DNA of 64,000 nt from Paraburkholderia sp. (GCF_028283785.1 NZ_JAPWKB010000019.1:1384001-1448000); one strand, 5' to 3'; counted from the stretch's first letter, positions 34,982 to 43,806 are shown. Numbers and translations: made by a program. The notes: generated from the sequence alone by a model not told the origin.

Positions 34982-35980
34982 TCAGATCAGCTTGACGAGC
35001 TGCTTGCCGAAATTCTGGCCTTTGAGCAAGCCGATAAATGCTTCCGGCGCGGCCTTCAGACCTTGCGCGATGCTTTCGCGATAGTGCAGCTTTTTCTGCG
35101 CGACCAGCGTGCCCAGTTCCTTCAACGCCTGCGGCCACACGTCCATGTGTTCGCTAACGATAAAGCCTTGCACCAGCAAGCGCTGCGTCAGCAACAACTG
35201 CGGATACCTGAGCGGCACCGGCTGGCCGTCGTAACCGGCGATCATCCCGCACAACGCGATCCGGCCGAATGCGTTCATCCGCGACAAGCTTGCATCGAGC
35301 ACCTCGCCGCCGACGTTTTCGAAGTAGCCGTCCACGCCGTCGGGCGTCGCCGCTTTCAGATCCGGATACAGATTGCCGGCCTTGTAATCGACGCACGCAT
35401 CGAAGCCGAGGGTCTCGACGACATAGCGGCATTTCTCCGCGCCACCCGCGATTCCGACCGCGCGCGCGCCCGCCTGCTTCGCCAGTTGACCGACCACGCT
35501 GCCGACCGCGCCGCTCGCCGCGCTGACCACCACGGTTTCGCCCGCTTTCGGCGCGATGATCCTGTTCAGGCCATACCAGGCCGTGACGCCCGTCATCCCG
35601 ACCGGTCCGAGAAACGCCGACAACGGCACGTGCGTGGTATCGATTTTCTGCACACCGGTGCCGTCCGACACGCCGTATTCCTGCCAGCCGAACATCGCGA
35701 CGACCTTATCGCCGACGGCGAACTTCGGATGCTTCGATTCCACCACCTCGCCCGCCGTGCCGCCGATCATCACCTGATCGAGCGCTTGAGGCGCCGCATA
35801 CGATTTCGCGTCGCTCATCCGTCCGCGCATGTACGGGTCGAGCGACAGATAGTGATTGCGGACCCTGAACTGACCGTCCGCGAGCGGCTGCAACGGCGTT
35901 TCGACGAGTCTGAAATTGTCGGGCGTGACCGCGCCTTGCGGACGCGACGCGAGCACTAGCTGGTGATTGATTTCAGTCAT
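34982..35980 (-). CDS. NADP-dependent MDR oxidoreductase (CurA/leukotriene-B4 reductase type)
   Basis: The 332-residue protein has the zinc-free medium-chain dehydrogenase pattern: YLSLDPYMRGRMSD, LGPVGMTGVTAWYGL, the nucleotide motif AASGAVGSVVGQ and VDGYFENVGG. Members reduce activated double bonds of alkenals or alkenones with NADPH. The natural substrate is unknown. GGAG precedes the ATG at 35980. It lies about 70 nt upstream of the frameshifted dehydrogenase gene on the same strand, so both may have belonged to one transcript. Confidence 0.92.
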   Translation of the reverse strand: MTEINHQLVLASRPQGAVTPDNFRLVETPLQPLADGQFRVRNHYLSLDPYMRGRMSDAKSYAAPQALDQVMIGGTAGEVVESKHPKFAVGDKVVAMFGWQEYGVSDGTGVQKIDTTHVPLSAFLGPVGMTGVTAWYGLNRIIAPKAGETVVVSAASGAVGSVVGQLAKQAGARAVGIAGGAEKCRYVVETLGFDACVDYKAGNLYPDLKAATPDGVDGYFENVGGEVLDASLSRMNAFGRIALCGMIAGYDGQPVPLRYPQLLLTQRLLVQGFIVSEHMDVWPQALKELGTLVAQKKLHYRESIAQGLKAAPEAFIGLLKGQNFGKQLVKLI

Positions 35981-36039
35981 GACGGTTGTCTCCGTGAGTT
36001 CTGTTCGTTCTGGGCGATGGTGGGCGATCGGGCGAAGGG

Positions 36040-36540
36040 TCAGCCGTCGCTCGGTCCGGGATTCGCCGCAGGGTCGCTGCGCAGACGCTGGTGCGTGACG
36101 TCGCGGCCCACCGCGAGTTTGCGCATATATTTGAAGGTACCGAGCGCTTTTGCGACGAAGTGCCCTTCGCTGTCGCGAATTTCGCCTTCGCAATACGCCA
36201 TCGTGGTGGAGCGATGCAGCACGCGCGCGAAACCGCGCAACTCGCCGCGTCCCGGCTGCATGAAGTTGACCTTCATCTCGACCGTGACCACGCCGACGCC
36301 GTCCGCGGCCAGGCTGCGCGCGGCCATCGCAAGCGCGACGTCGGCGAGCGTCATCGTGACGCCACCGTGCGCGACCGCCCACGTATTCATGTGATCCGCG
36401 GCGAGCGGCAGCACGACTTCGCTTTCGCCGTCGAGTGCGGACACGACCTGCACGCCCAGATGATCGACGAACGGACTTTCGACCGCCGGTTGCGGCGATG
36501 CGGCGCCGTCAGCGGATTGAGGATGTTTGGGATCGACCAT
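36040..36540 (-). CDS. Hotdog-fold acyl-CoA thioesterase, PaaI-like
   Basis: The 166-residue protein has the PaaI/4HBT core with NTWAVAHGGVTMTLADVALAMA, in which the His-Gly-Gly and following acidic residue form the active site, and VVTVEMKVNFMQPGRG. It should hydrolyse acyl-CoA thioesters. Start ATG at 36540 avoids overlap with the upstream Dabb gene; an ATG ten codons earlier would overlap it by 22 bases. A loosely conserved C-terminal tail follows the domain. Same strand as its neighbours. Confidence 0.87.
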   Translation of the reverse strand: MVDPKHPQSADGAASPQPAVESPFVDHLGVQVVSALDGESEVVLPLAADHMNTWAVAHGGVTMTLADVALAMAARSLAADGVGVVTVEMKVNFMQPGRGELRGFARVLHRSTTMAYCEGEIRDSEGHFVAKALGTFKYMRKLAVGRDVTHQRLRSDPAANPGPSDG

Positions 36541-36548
36541 GCGGTGCG

Positions 36549-36851
36549 TCAGACTTCGTAATCCACGCATTGACGCGCTTCGCGCACGGCACCGATAAAC
36601 ACTTTCAGCGCTTCATGCGTGGGATGAACCTGATAGGCGTCGAGCGCGGCCTTGTCGGCGAAATCGGAATCCAGCACGACGTCGTAGGTCGAGTCGAGGC
36701 CCGGCGCGGCGATGCCCACGTCGAGACGCAAGATGCCCGGCACGATGTCGCGGCAGGCTTCGAGCTTCGCTTTCATCTTGACGACGTTCTCTGCACGGGT
36801 TGCGCCTTCGGCGGACTCTTTGAGCTTCCACATCACGATATGTCGGATCAC
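36549..36851 (-). CDS. Dabb-family (stress-responsive alpha/beta barrel) protein
   Basis: A 100-residue single Dabb domain: MIRHIVMWKLKESAEG, LRLDVGIAAPGLDSTYDVVL, FADKAALDAYQVHPTHEALK. These small dimeric barrels are often of unknown role. The start codon is GTG at 36851 with AAGGA about eight bases upstream. Eight bases separate its stop from the thioesterase start, so they are probably co-transcribed. Confidence 0.88.
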   Translation of the reverse strand: MIRHIVMWKLKESAEGATRAENVVKMKAKLEACRDIVPGILRLDVGIAAPGLDSTYDVVLDSDFADKAALDAYQVHPTHEALKVFIGAVREARQCVDYEV

Positions 36852-37060
36852 GGTGTTGTCCTTGCGGGGTTTGTGGTCAGGGTTGATAGTCAGGGAGATA
36901 GCGCGAGCCTGTTACTTTAACGGCTTTGCGGTTGTGGTGCGGTTTGGCTTGCGTTGGGGATGCGTCTGGACATTCCCCTGTCGGGCACACCCGAGCGCCC
37001 ACTGTCGATGATTCGCAGAAATCTGTTCCCAATGCACAGAGACGAACCAGAAATCCGCAC

Positions 37061-37258
37061 ATGCGCCGGGCTACTATCAACGAGGGGATGACTTATATAT
37101 TCCCCGGTGCTGACGAATCGACAACGGGCGATGATTTTCGAGCAACTGCCGCGACGCATCTGCGTGATTTATCCAGGCGACACGAAATGATGCAGGCGTG
37201 GGCCGATTGGCTGGAGAACATCGAAAAAGAAGGCGTGAAGCGTTTGCCCCGCATGTAG
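37061..37258 (+). pseudogene. Probable integrase C-terminal fragment (P4-type relic)
   Basis: The 65-codon frame ends FRATAATHLRDLSRRHEMMQAW followed by ADWLENIEKE. The pattern RR-x-MMQ-x-WADWL is typical of the extreme C-terminus of P4-family phage integrases. The preceding catalytic core with the His-x-x-Arg and Tyr boxes is missing, so this looks like a deletion remnant. No tRNA gene or attachment repeat was found beside it. The frame is short and the match rests on my recall of the family, so it could also be a small unrelated protein. Confidence 0.4.
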
Positions 37259-37343
37259 TCGCGAGGCGCGCATTCAATCATCCTGCCTGCGCCGCGATTC
37301 TTGCGTGGGAAACGCGTTGTCGGTACTGAGCAGGTAAACAAAA

Positions 37344-37365
37344 AAAGCCCGCCGAAGCGGGCTTT
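37344..37365 (-). terminator. Rho-independent terminator of the porin gene
   Basis: AAAGCCCGC / GCGGGCTTT with a CGAA loop. On the minus strand the stem is followed by a run of seven Ts. It lies 20 nt past the porin stop codon. Confidence 0.93.
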
Positions 37366-37384
37366 GATTTCAAAGCTGAAAAGC

Positions 37385-38530
37385 TTAGAACTTGTGGCGA
37401 ATACCCACGATGACGAGTTCCTGCGAGTCCGTACCGTTGTAGCCATACGAACCGATCGATGCGACTGCGTCTTGCGTCGTGCCGTCCGACAGACGTTGCG
37501 TACCGTACGCGCGCTGATACGTTGCGACAGCGTAGAAATCGGTGCGCTTCGACAGGTTGTAGTCTGCGCCCAAGCTGAACTGGTGGTAATGAGCCGACGT
37601 GTCGCCGCTTGCCGACGTGTATGCGTAGCCGAAGCCCGTCAACAATGCCGGGGTAGCTTGATACGCGATAAAGCCCTTGCCGCTGTTGTATTTCTCGGTG
37701 CTTCCGAAGGACGAGAAGCCGTCAGCCTTCAGTTGCGTGTTGCTGTACGACGCACCGAACGTCACCGGTCCGATTACGTATTGACCACCGGCTTGCGCGA
37801 TGCTGTACGACTTCGCGGACACATAGCCGTCATTGATGTGGCTGTCGAAAATCGAATCAGCCGATGCGCTCGACCACGTACCTGCACGAGCGGAATTGTT
37901 CGTCGCGCGCAGATAACCACCTGCCAACGAGAGCGGACCGTTCGCATACGACACACCGCCTGCGTACGTGTAGCCTTGGCCAGCCTGGCCAGCGACACCG
38001 CTGAACGAGTACATGCCTTCAAATTGCAGGCCCGCGAACGACGGCGACACGTATTTCACAGCGTTGTTGAAACGTGCGCTGTTGTCGTTGTTGTCCACGT
38101 CACCCGGCGTTGCGAACGCCGAACCGAAATAGTTGTCGGCCGTAACAGCCTGCACCATATCGGTCAACGGGTCGTACTGGCGACCCATCGTAACCGTACC
38201 CCACGTATCGCCTTGCAGGCCAACGTAAGCCTGACGGCCGAACAGGCGGCTGCCTTGGCCCAATTTGCCCGTACCGACGTCAAAGCCGCCTTCAATCTGG
38301 AAGATTGCCTTCAGGCCAGCGCCCAGGTCTTCCGTGCCCTTCATGCCCCAGCGATCACCGCTCAAGTTGCCATTGATCATGCCAACGAGGTTGTCGCTAC
38401 CGTCTGCGTGATGAACGTAGCCGATGCCCGAATCGATCAAACCATAAAGCGTGACGCTGCTCTGTGCATGTGCAGCACCCGATGCTGCAAGGATTGCGAC
38501 GGTCATCGACGAGAGTGCGAGCTTTTTCAT
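37385..38530 (-). CDS. Gram-negative porin (OmpC-like, Burkholderia type)
   Basis: The 381-residue precursor has a Sec signal (1-22, MKKLALSSMTVAILAASGAA then HA). The mature start QSSVTLYGLIDSGIGY is the hallmark of beta-proteobacterial trimeric porins, followed by SRLFGRQAYVGLQ, GTVTMGRQYDPL and a terminal phenylalanine (GIRHKF) needed for outer-membrane assembly. It forms a general diffusion channel. GGAAG precedes the ATG at 38530. It has its own terminator and a long upstream region, so it is a single-gene unit. Confidence 0.95.
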   Translation of the reverse strand: MKKLALSSMTVAILAASGAAHAQSSVTLYGLIDSGIGYVHHADGSDNLVGMINGNLSGDRWGMKGTEDLGAGLKAIFQIEGGFDVGTGKLGQGSRLFGRQAYVGLQGDTWGTVTMGRQYDPLTDMVQAVTADNYFGSAFATPGDVDNNDNSARFNNAVKYVSPSFAGLQFEGMYSFSGVAGQAGQGYTYAGGVSYANGPLSLAGGYLRATNNSARAGTWSSASADSIFDSHINDGYVSAKSYSIAQAGGQYVIGPVTFGASYSNTQLKADGFSSFGSTEKYNSGKGFIAYQATPALLTGFGYAYTSASGDTSAHYHQFSLGADYNLSKRTDFYAVATYQRAYGTQRLSDGTTQDAVASIGSYGYNGTDSQELVIVGIRHKF

Positions 38531-39189
38531 TGGAGCTTCCTGTTATCCACGTTATTGGAAAGTCATTGCGGAAGCGAGCATACCTCGATTGACGAAACGT
38601 GCAATAAAGCGTTGCGAAAATGCAAATAGTCGCAAGCGACCGCAAATTCTGTACAAAAAACAGGTGCGAACGCTGTGCTTCGCGTGGAGCGGCAGCCCAA
38701 CCACCCTCTAAAACCGGCCAAATTTACCGAATTTCGCTCAAAATACGACAAACCAACTCTGATCGACCGCCGAGCCATTTCAATTTTTGTCGTGCAATAA
38801 CGAGGATGTCGACGAAGAACGGCCTCAATGGATTGCTCTTGCGTCGCTTATCCGGGTAGGTCGCCAGCACTATTGACAACCGCAGAAAGTTTAGGATTGG
38901 AAGCACTGCGTCACCTGGAGTGGCAAACCAAAGCGACCAGGCTTGAATCGCGCCGCTTCCCGGTAACCGCCCCGACGGGGTATTTGATGTCGACGGATTC
39001 CGTGAGTTATCTCCGCGTAGTCAACGATATCCCCACCCAGCTCAACAATCGCGTGATTGTTTTGGTCGGCGCTTGTCCGTTGAGTGTGACGCAGGCTTTG
39101 GCCATCAAGCGACGTTCGACCGAACTACCAGGATCGTAGACAATTCGCTCTCCGCTCGCTAACAAGCTTGCGCCGATAAAAGAGACGCG
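38531..39189. promoter_or_regulatory. AT-richer region between the porin and beta-lactamase genes
   Basis: This 659-nt stretch is visibly less GC-rich than its surroundings, notably 38580-38830. It should hold the divergent promoters of the porin (minus) and beta-lactamase (plus). An inverted repeat TTGCGA-N12-TCGCAA (38612-38635), about 80 nt before the porin ATG, is a possible operator. No strong sigma-70 promoter could be picked with confidence. A weak reading frame occupies 38828-39139. Confidence 0.5.
38828..39139 (+). CDS. Hypothetical short reading frame of doubtful coding status
   Basis: A 103-codon frame from an ATG at 38828. Its later part, SVSYLRVVNDIPTQLNNRVIVLV, looks protein-like, but I recognise no family. 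No ribosome site precedes it and the base composition differs from the genome. It could be part of a decayed gene or chance. Listed because it is the only sizeable frame in this gap and runs toward the beta-lactamase gene, 50 nt away. Confidence 0.2.
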   Translation: MDCSCVAYPGRSPALLTTAESLGLEALRHLEWQTKATRLESRRFPVTAPTGYLMSTDSVSYLRVVNDIPTQLNNRVIVLVGACPLSVTQALAIKRRSTELPGS

Positions 39190-40011
39190 ATGAAATTTCG
39201 AATGCTTGCGCTGGGTGTGACAATCGCATTTACAGGCATGTCAGCACACGCCCATACCGTGTGCACCGCCGTTGCCGACGCAGCCAGCGGCAAAATGCTG
39301 ATGCAACAAGGGGATTGTTCGTCGCGGACCACGCCCGCATCGACCTTTAAGATCGCGATAAGCCTGATGGGTTTCGACTCAGGTTTTTTAAAAGACGCTC
39401 ACACCCCGAGCCTTCAGTACCGCCCGGGCTATCCCGATTGGGGCGGCGAAGCCTGGCGACAGCCGACCGACCCGACCCGGTGGATCAAATACTCGGTCGT
39501 ATGGTTCTCGCAGCAAGTAACACGGTCGTTGGGTATGACGCAGTTTGCAAACTACACAAAGACATTTGATTTCGGCAACGCCGATGTCCGCGGCGACAGC
39601 ACCCACGACGGACTGACTCATGCGTGGATCGACTCGTCGCTTCAGATTTCTCCATTGGAGCAAGTCGCCTTTTTGACAAAGGTGGTCAATCGCACCTTGC
39701 CTGTTAGCAAGCATGCCTATGACATGACCAGCCAGATCACTGAAGTGACCGGGTTATCCGATGGCTGGGATATTCATGGAAAAACCGGCACGGGATTCCC
39801 TCGGAACATCGATGGTTCCGACGATGACGCGCATGGCTGGGGATGGTTTGTCGGCTGGGCGTCGCGAAACGGCAAAACGCTTGTGTTTGCGCGCCTCATA
39901 CAGGATGACGGTGCATTGCCGGGGCAAAAACCAGTTGGGCTACGCGCCCGCGATGCGTTCATCACTGATTTTCCCAACTCGATAGCCAGGCTCGTGCCGG
40001 ACGGCCAGTAG
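39190..40011 (+). CDS. Class D (OXA-type) beta-lactamase
   Basis: The 273-residue precursor has a signal peptide (about 1-21, ending AHAH). All class D boxes are present: STFK with nucleophile Ser51 and carbamylatable Lys54, SVV at 102-104, FGN at 128-130, a W-x3-S-L-x-IS region and KTG at 198-200. It should hydrolyse penicillins and perhaps other beta-lactams in the periplasm. Chromosomal OXA enzymes are known from Burkholderia. Start ATG at 39190 has AAAGAGA upstream. No regulator or mobile element flanks it directly. Substrate profile cannot be read from the sequence. Confidence 0.93.
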   Translation: MKFRMLALGVTIAFTGMSAHAHTVCTAVADAASGKMLMQQGDCSSRTTPASTFKIAISLMGFDSGFLKDAHTPSLQYRPGYPDWGGEAWRQPTDPTRWIKYSVVWFSQQVTRSLGMTQFANYTKTFDFGNADVRGDSTHDGLTHAWIDSSLQISPLEQVAFLTKVVNRTLPVSKHAYDMTSQITEVTGLSDGWDIHGKTGTGFPRNIDGSDDDAHGWGWFVGWASRNGKTLVFARLIQDDGALPGQKPVGLRARDAFITDFPNSIARLVPDGQ

Positions 40012-40020
40012 CCGACCCAA

Positions 40021-40749
40021 TCAACCCAGCCACGATCTCAGCGCCTCGGCAAACGCCACCGGCTGTTCCAGCATCATCAAATGGCCACTGTCTTTGATGA
40101 CCTGATACCCCGCGCATTCGTCCCACACAGAGTCCGGCGCGTTCCACGCATGCCGCGAGCGCTCGCCCGCGATCAAGTACACAGGATGACGGCTAAAGAC
40201 TTCCCGCAACGCCGCGGGATAGTCCGGGCTACCGGTCGTTGCGACGACCGACTGGCCCATCGCGCGAAGCGTCGACGCGGGTTGGTGATCGAGCCAGCGC
40301 GCGGCGGTGCGTGTCATTTCCGGCGTGGGGTCCTTGACCGCACCGCCAATCCAGGCGCGCGGATCGGCCCGGAAGCCTGCGAGCATTGCGTCGGCATCGG
40401 TGGCGCTCATGCGCCCTACCGATGCGGACCAGAATGCATCGTCCAGCGTGAAATTACCTTCTATGTTGACGATTCGCCGGACACACTCGGGATAGGCATG
40501 CGCCAGCAACATCGCGATTGCGCCGCCCACTGAGTGGCCCACGACATCGACCGGTGCATCGCCGAAGTGCTCGACGATGAACGCATGAAGATGCTCGACT
40601 TGCGCCGGCAGCGAAATGGCGTCCATCGGCACCGCCCGATGACGACCGTAGCCCAACAGGTCCGGTGACTCGTATCGCGTGTCCCAGCCGGAAACATCTA
40701 GCGTGCCGATAAAGCCATGAATAAAGACGACCCCTGAACGATTTTCCAT
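40021..40749 (-). CDS. Alpha/beta hydrolase
   Basis: A 242-residue alpha/beta-hydrolase-fold protein with the oxyanion motif VVFIHGFIGT, nucleophile elbow GHSVGG, and a C-terminal catalytic His in DSGHLMMLEQP, a pattern seen in esterases and in the menH/pimeloyl-esterase group. No substrate can be assigned. It converges on the beta-lactamase gene, leaving a gap of nine bases between stop codons. The ATG at 40749 has AAAGAG just upstream. Confidence 0.87.
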   Translation of the reverse strand: MENRSGVVFIHGFIGTLDVSGWDTRYESPDLLGYGRHRAVPMDAISLPAQVEHLHAFIVEHFGDAPVDVVGHSVGGAIAMLLAHAYPECVRRIVNIEGNFTLDDAFWSASVGRMSATDADAMLAGFRADPRAWIGGAVKDPTPEMTRTAARWLDHQPASTLRAMGQSVVATTGSPDYPAALREVFSRHPVYLIAGERSRHAWNAPDSVWDECAGYQVIKDSGHLMMLEQPVAFAEALRSWLG

Positions 40750-40917
40750 ACTCTTTTTTAATTTTCCGCGACGCTTCGTTGATGCCCCTACACGACGTCA
40801 CCGACCTGCGATGACCTCGGGCGAGCGCGCACTATGCTGCCATAACGCACGATCACTGGATACCGCCACGGCGACCGTACGTCAGCATCGGCCCGCCGCA
40901 TGAATCAACCACACACC

Positions 40918-41673
40918 TCAACGCAACCACGCCGGCGGCTCTTTAACAGCCAGATGAAGGTTGTTACTGAAGTGATGCACGCGATACCCGAACTGCGCGA
41001 ACAACGTGTCCAGCGCGAGGCTGCTGTAGATCGTGATATGCCCGTTGCGCGGCGCGATGTACCAGTAGTCGATCGCGCGGGCCGGCAGATGGTCGATCGT
41101 CGATGTGGAAAACAGCATCACGCCCTGCGCGTTCAGCACGCCAAGCGCTTCGGCGACGCTCTCGCGCGGCGTGGGCGTGTGCTCCAGCACTTCGAACGCG
41201 GTCACGACATCACACGACAACGGCGGCGGCGCGCTGTCGGCCGCATTCATCGGGTCCCAGCTATGCGCATCGACGCCGTGCGCGCGCAGCAACGCACTCA
41301 GCTTGCCGTCGCCGCCACCATAATCGAGCAGCACGAGACCCTCGCCCTTGCCGATAAAGTCGAGCACGGTCGTCGCATTATGGGTTGGGCGGCTTTCGAC
41401 GTAATCGGGATCGACGCGCACGTAGTCGTCGTTATAGATGTGCTGCTGAAAATCCGCTTTCTGCCAGTGGTCGAACGCATTCGTGAAGATCAGGCCACAG
41501 TGTTCACAACATCGGTAATAGACCGGCACGCCGGTCAACGGCAAATACATGCCGCCCGGTTCCGCGCAATTCTTGTTGAAATCTGTGACGCCATAAAGCG
41601 GCGAATTCCCGCCGCAGATCTTGCACACCGCCACGCTGACGGCGGACGCTTCGGTGACGACTGAAGTTTGCAT
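40918..41673 (-). CDS. Class I SAM-dependent methyltransferase with N-terminal zinc-ribbon cysteines
   Basis: The 251-residue protein begins with two CxxC pairs (CKIC, then CEHC) that look like a small zinc-binding module. A Rossmann methyltransferase domain follows with VLLDYGGGDGKLSALL (AdoMet motif I) and DVVTAFEVLEHTPTP. This layout occurs in methyltransferases of sugar and natural-product pathways (Methyltransf_23 group). No partner gene is near. Start ATG at 41673 is a choice; an ATG at 41796 would add 41 residues of uncertain character, and neither has a strong ribosome site. Confidence 0.85.
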   Translation of the reverse strand: MQTSVVTEASAVSVAVCKICGGNSPLYGVTDFNKNCAEPGGMYLPLTGVPVYYRCCEHCGLIFTNAFDHWQKADFQQHIYNDDYVRVDPDYVESRPTHNATTVLDFIGKGEGLVLLDYGGGDGKLSALLRAHGVDAHSWDPMNAADSAPPPLSCDVVTAFEVLEHTPTPRESVAEALGVLNAQGVMLFSTSTIDHLPARAIDYWYIAPRNGHITIYSSLALDTLFAQFGYRVHHFSNNLHLAVKEPPAWLR

Positions 41674-42064
41674 GACACGCTCGCATAAGGAAGGCGCGCG
41701 CTGTGCGCCCTGGACACGGTTGCCGTAGTAGACGCTACTCCCGAATGGCGTAGAGACCCAAGCGAAAGCGTCGATGTGCGCCTTCGGTTCAGCCATTTTC
41801 CGGCGAGTCCACGCGGTGTCGGGTTGATGCCTGTCAAGTGCGTCGATTTCTTGAAACAAACAGCAAGAAAGTGACGCGCAGTTAAGCAATGAGGACCCTG
41901 CCGGAGGGCCTTCGATTGCAACGGCGCACGCTACAATGCGCTGCTGAAACGTGTTCCCGTTTGCAGCGCCCGCCCGTTCGTTGCGCGCCGCGCACAGGCG
42001 GGCCGGTTTCACGCACGCAGCGCGTCGCTCCACTCATTCACCGTTCGCCATCCGAGGTGCATTC
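41674..42064. other. Divergent intergenic region, no gene seen
   Basis: About 390 nt between the methyltransferase and LEA14-like genes. It should hold both promoters. If the methyltransferase starts at 41796 the region is shorter. No RNA gene or clear repeat is seen. Confidence 0.45.
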
Positions 42065-42550
42065 ATGTCTATTTTTCGTGTGCTCGCACTGGTCGCGGCG
42101 TTGATGTTCAGCGGGATGTTGAGCAGTTGCGCGAGCATGTTCGGCAGCGACCCGTTGCGGGTGAACATCGTCGGATTGAGTCCGCTGAGCGGTCAGGGCA
42201 TGGAAACGCGCTTCACACTGAAACTGCGCGTGCAGAATCCGAACGACGGCGCGATCCAGTACAGCGGCGTATCGCTCGATCTGTTGCTCAATGGCTTGCT
42301 GTTTGCCAGCGGTGTCAGCGCTCAGTCGGGCACCGTGCCGCGCTTCGGCGAGGCAGTCATCGAAGTGCCGATGACCGTGCCCGCGCTCGCGGCGATGCGG
42401 CAGGCGCTGTCGGTGGCGAAGAACCCGACGCCGGGCGAATACCCGTATATGATGCGCGGCCGTTTCGCGACCAGCATGTGGACCGGCGGCACGCGCTTCG
42501 TCGAACAAGGTTCGCTGTCGCTGTCGAGTCTCGGACTGGCCGGCGAGTAA
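42065..42550 (+). CDS. LEA14-like (WHy-domain) lipoprotein
   Basis: The 161-residue precursor carries a lipobox LSSC (Cys22) after a short signal. The mature part is a LEA type 2 / WHy domain: PLRVNIVGLSPLSGQGMETR, TLKLRVQNPNDGAIQYSGVS, then FASGVSAQSGTVPRFGEAV and EVPMTVPAL. Plant relatives are desiccation proteins; bacterial ones are linked to stress tolerance, but the mechanism is unknown. GAGGTG stands seven bases before the ATG at 42065. Long in-frame upstream sequence lacks a ribosome site. Confidence 0.92.
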   Translation: MSIFRVLALVAALMFSGMLSSCASMFGSDPLRVNIVGLSPLSGQGMETRFTLKLRVQNPNDGAIQYSGVSLDLLLNGLLFASGVSAQSGTVPRFGEAVIEVPMTVPALAAMRQALSVAKNPTPGEYPYMMRGRFATSMWTGGTRFVEQGSLSLSSLGLAGE

Positions 42551-42572
42551 GACCGGCCGGCCAGCCTTGTCG

Positions 42573-42629
42573 GACGGTCAACGTCAGGCGGTCAACGTCG
42601 ACCGTTGACCGTTTCGACCATTGACCGTC
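42573..42629. repeat. Nested palindrome between convergent genes
   Basis: An inner dyad CGGTCAACG (42589-42597) - TCGAC - CGTTGACCG (42603-42611) is enclosed by an outer dyad GACGGTCAA (42573-42581) and TTGACCGTC (42621-42629). All four arms share GGTCAA/TTGACC. The outer right arm overlaps the thiolase stop codon. It lies between the ends of the LEA14-like and thiolase genes and could act as a bidirectional terminator or a protein site; no T-run is present. Confidence 0.75.
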
Positions 42630-43806
42630 AGACGATCTCGAACAGACCCGCGGCGCCCTGACCGCCACCGATACACATCGTCACCACGACGAACTTCGCG
42701 CCGCGCCGCTTTCCTTCGATCAGCGCGTGGCCTGTCAGCCGCGCGCCCGACACGCCGTACGGATGGCCGACCGCAATGGCGCCGCCGTTCACGTTCAGCT
42801 TGTCGTGCGGAATGCCGAGCGTGTCGGCGCAATACAGCACCTGCACCGCGAACGCTTCGTTCAATTCCCACAAATCGATATCGCTGACTTTCAGTCCGGC
42901 CTGCTTCAGCAGCTTCGGCACCGCGAACACCGGACCGATGCCCATTTCGTCCGGCTCACATCCGGCCACTGCGAAGCCGCGGAAAATGCCCAGCGGTTGC
43001 AGGCCTTCGCGCGCGGCCGCCGCCGCATTCATCACCACGCAAGCCGACGCGCCATCGGAAAACTGGCTCGCGTTACCGGCCGTGATCACGCCGCCCGGCA
43101 TCGCGGTGCGGATCTTCGACACGCCTTCGAGCGTCGTGTCGGCGCGGATGCCTTCGTCGGCGGAGATCGTCACTTCCTTCGTGAACAGCTGGCCGGTGGC
43201 TTTGTCCGCGACACCGGCCAGCACGGTCATCGGCACGATCTCGTCGTTGAAGCGGCCTGCTTCCTGAGCCGCCGCCGCGCGTTGCTGCGAGCGCACGCCG
43301 TATTCGTCCTGACGCTCCTTCGAGATCGAATAGCGCTTCGCGACGTTCTCGGCGGTTTGCAGCATCGACCAGTAAATTTCCGGCTTGTTTTTGGCCAGCC
43401 AGCTATCGGCGAGCATGTGCTGGTTCATTTCGTTCTGCACGCACGAGATCGACTCGACGCCGCCCGCGACGAATACGTCGCCCTCGCCCGCGATGATCCG
43501 CTGCGCGGCAAGCGCGATCGTCTGCAAGCCCGACGAGCAGAACCGGTTGACCGTCATGCCCGGCACGCTCACCGGCAAACCGGCGCGCAGTGCGATCTGG
43601 CGCGCGATGTTCATGCCGGTCGCGCCTTCCGGGTTCGCGCAACCCATGATCACGTCTTCGACTCGCGCCGGGTCGATCTTTGCGCGCTCGACGGCGGCTT
43701 GCGTCACGTGACCGCCCAGCGTGGCGCCGTGCGTCATATTGAAAGCGCCGCGCCACGATTTGGCGAGGCCCGTGCGGGCGGTCGATACGATTACGGCGTC
43801 AGTCAT
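42628..43806 (-). CDS. Acetyl-CoA C-acyltransferase (thiolase)
   Basis: The 392-residue thiolase has the nucleophile Cys90 in NRFCSSGLQ, NEAFAV, the His in GGAIAVGHPYG and the second Cys in CIGGGQG. It cleaves 3-ketoacyl-CoA to acetyl-CoA in beta-oxidation or works in reverse in acetoacetyl-CoA synthesis. The neighbouring fadB-type gene favours beta-oxidation. GGAG precedes the ATG at 43806. It is the last gene of the leftward group. Confidence 0.93.
   Translation of the reverse strand: MTDAVIVSTARTGLAKSWRGAFNMTHGATLGGHVTQAAVERAKIDPARVEDVIMGCANPEGATGMNIARQIALRAGLPVSVPGMTVNRFCSSGLQTIALAAQRIIAGEGDVFVAGGVESISCVQNEMNQHMLADSWLAKNKPEIYWSMLQTAENVAKRYSISKERQDEYGVRSQQRAAAAQEAGRFNDEIVPMTVLAGVADKATGQLFTKEVTISADEGIRADTTLEGVSKIRTAMPGGVITAGNASQFSDGASACVVMNAAAAAREGLQPLGIFRGFAVAGCEPDEMGIGPVFAVPKLLKQAGLKVSDIDLWELNEAFAVQVLYCADTLGIPHDKLNVNGGAIAVGHPYGVSGARLTGHALIEGKRRGAKFVVVTMCIGGGQGAAGLFEIV

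Noticed and set aside
39190..40011. Class A or penicillin-binding protein assignment for the beta-lactamase.
   Set aside because: STFK with SVV, FGN and KTG plus the length fits class D; the class A SDN and ExxLN boxes are absent.
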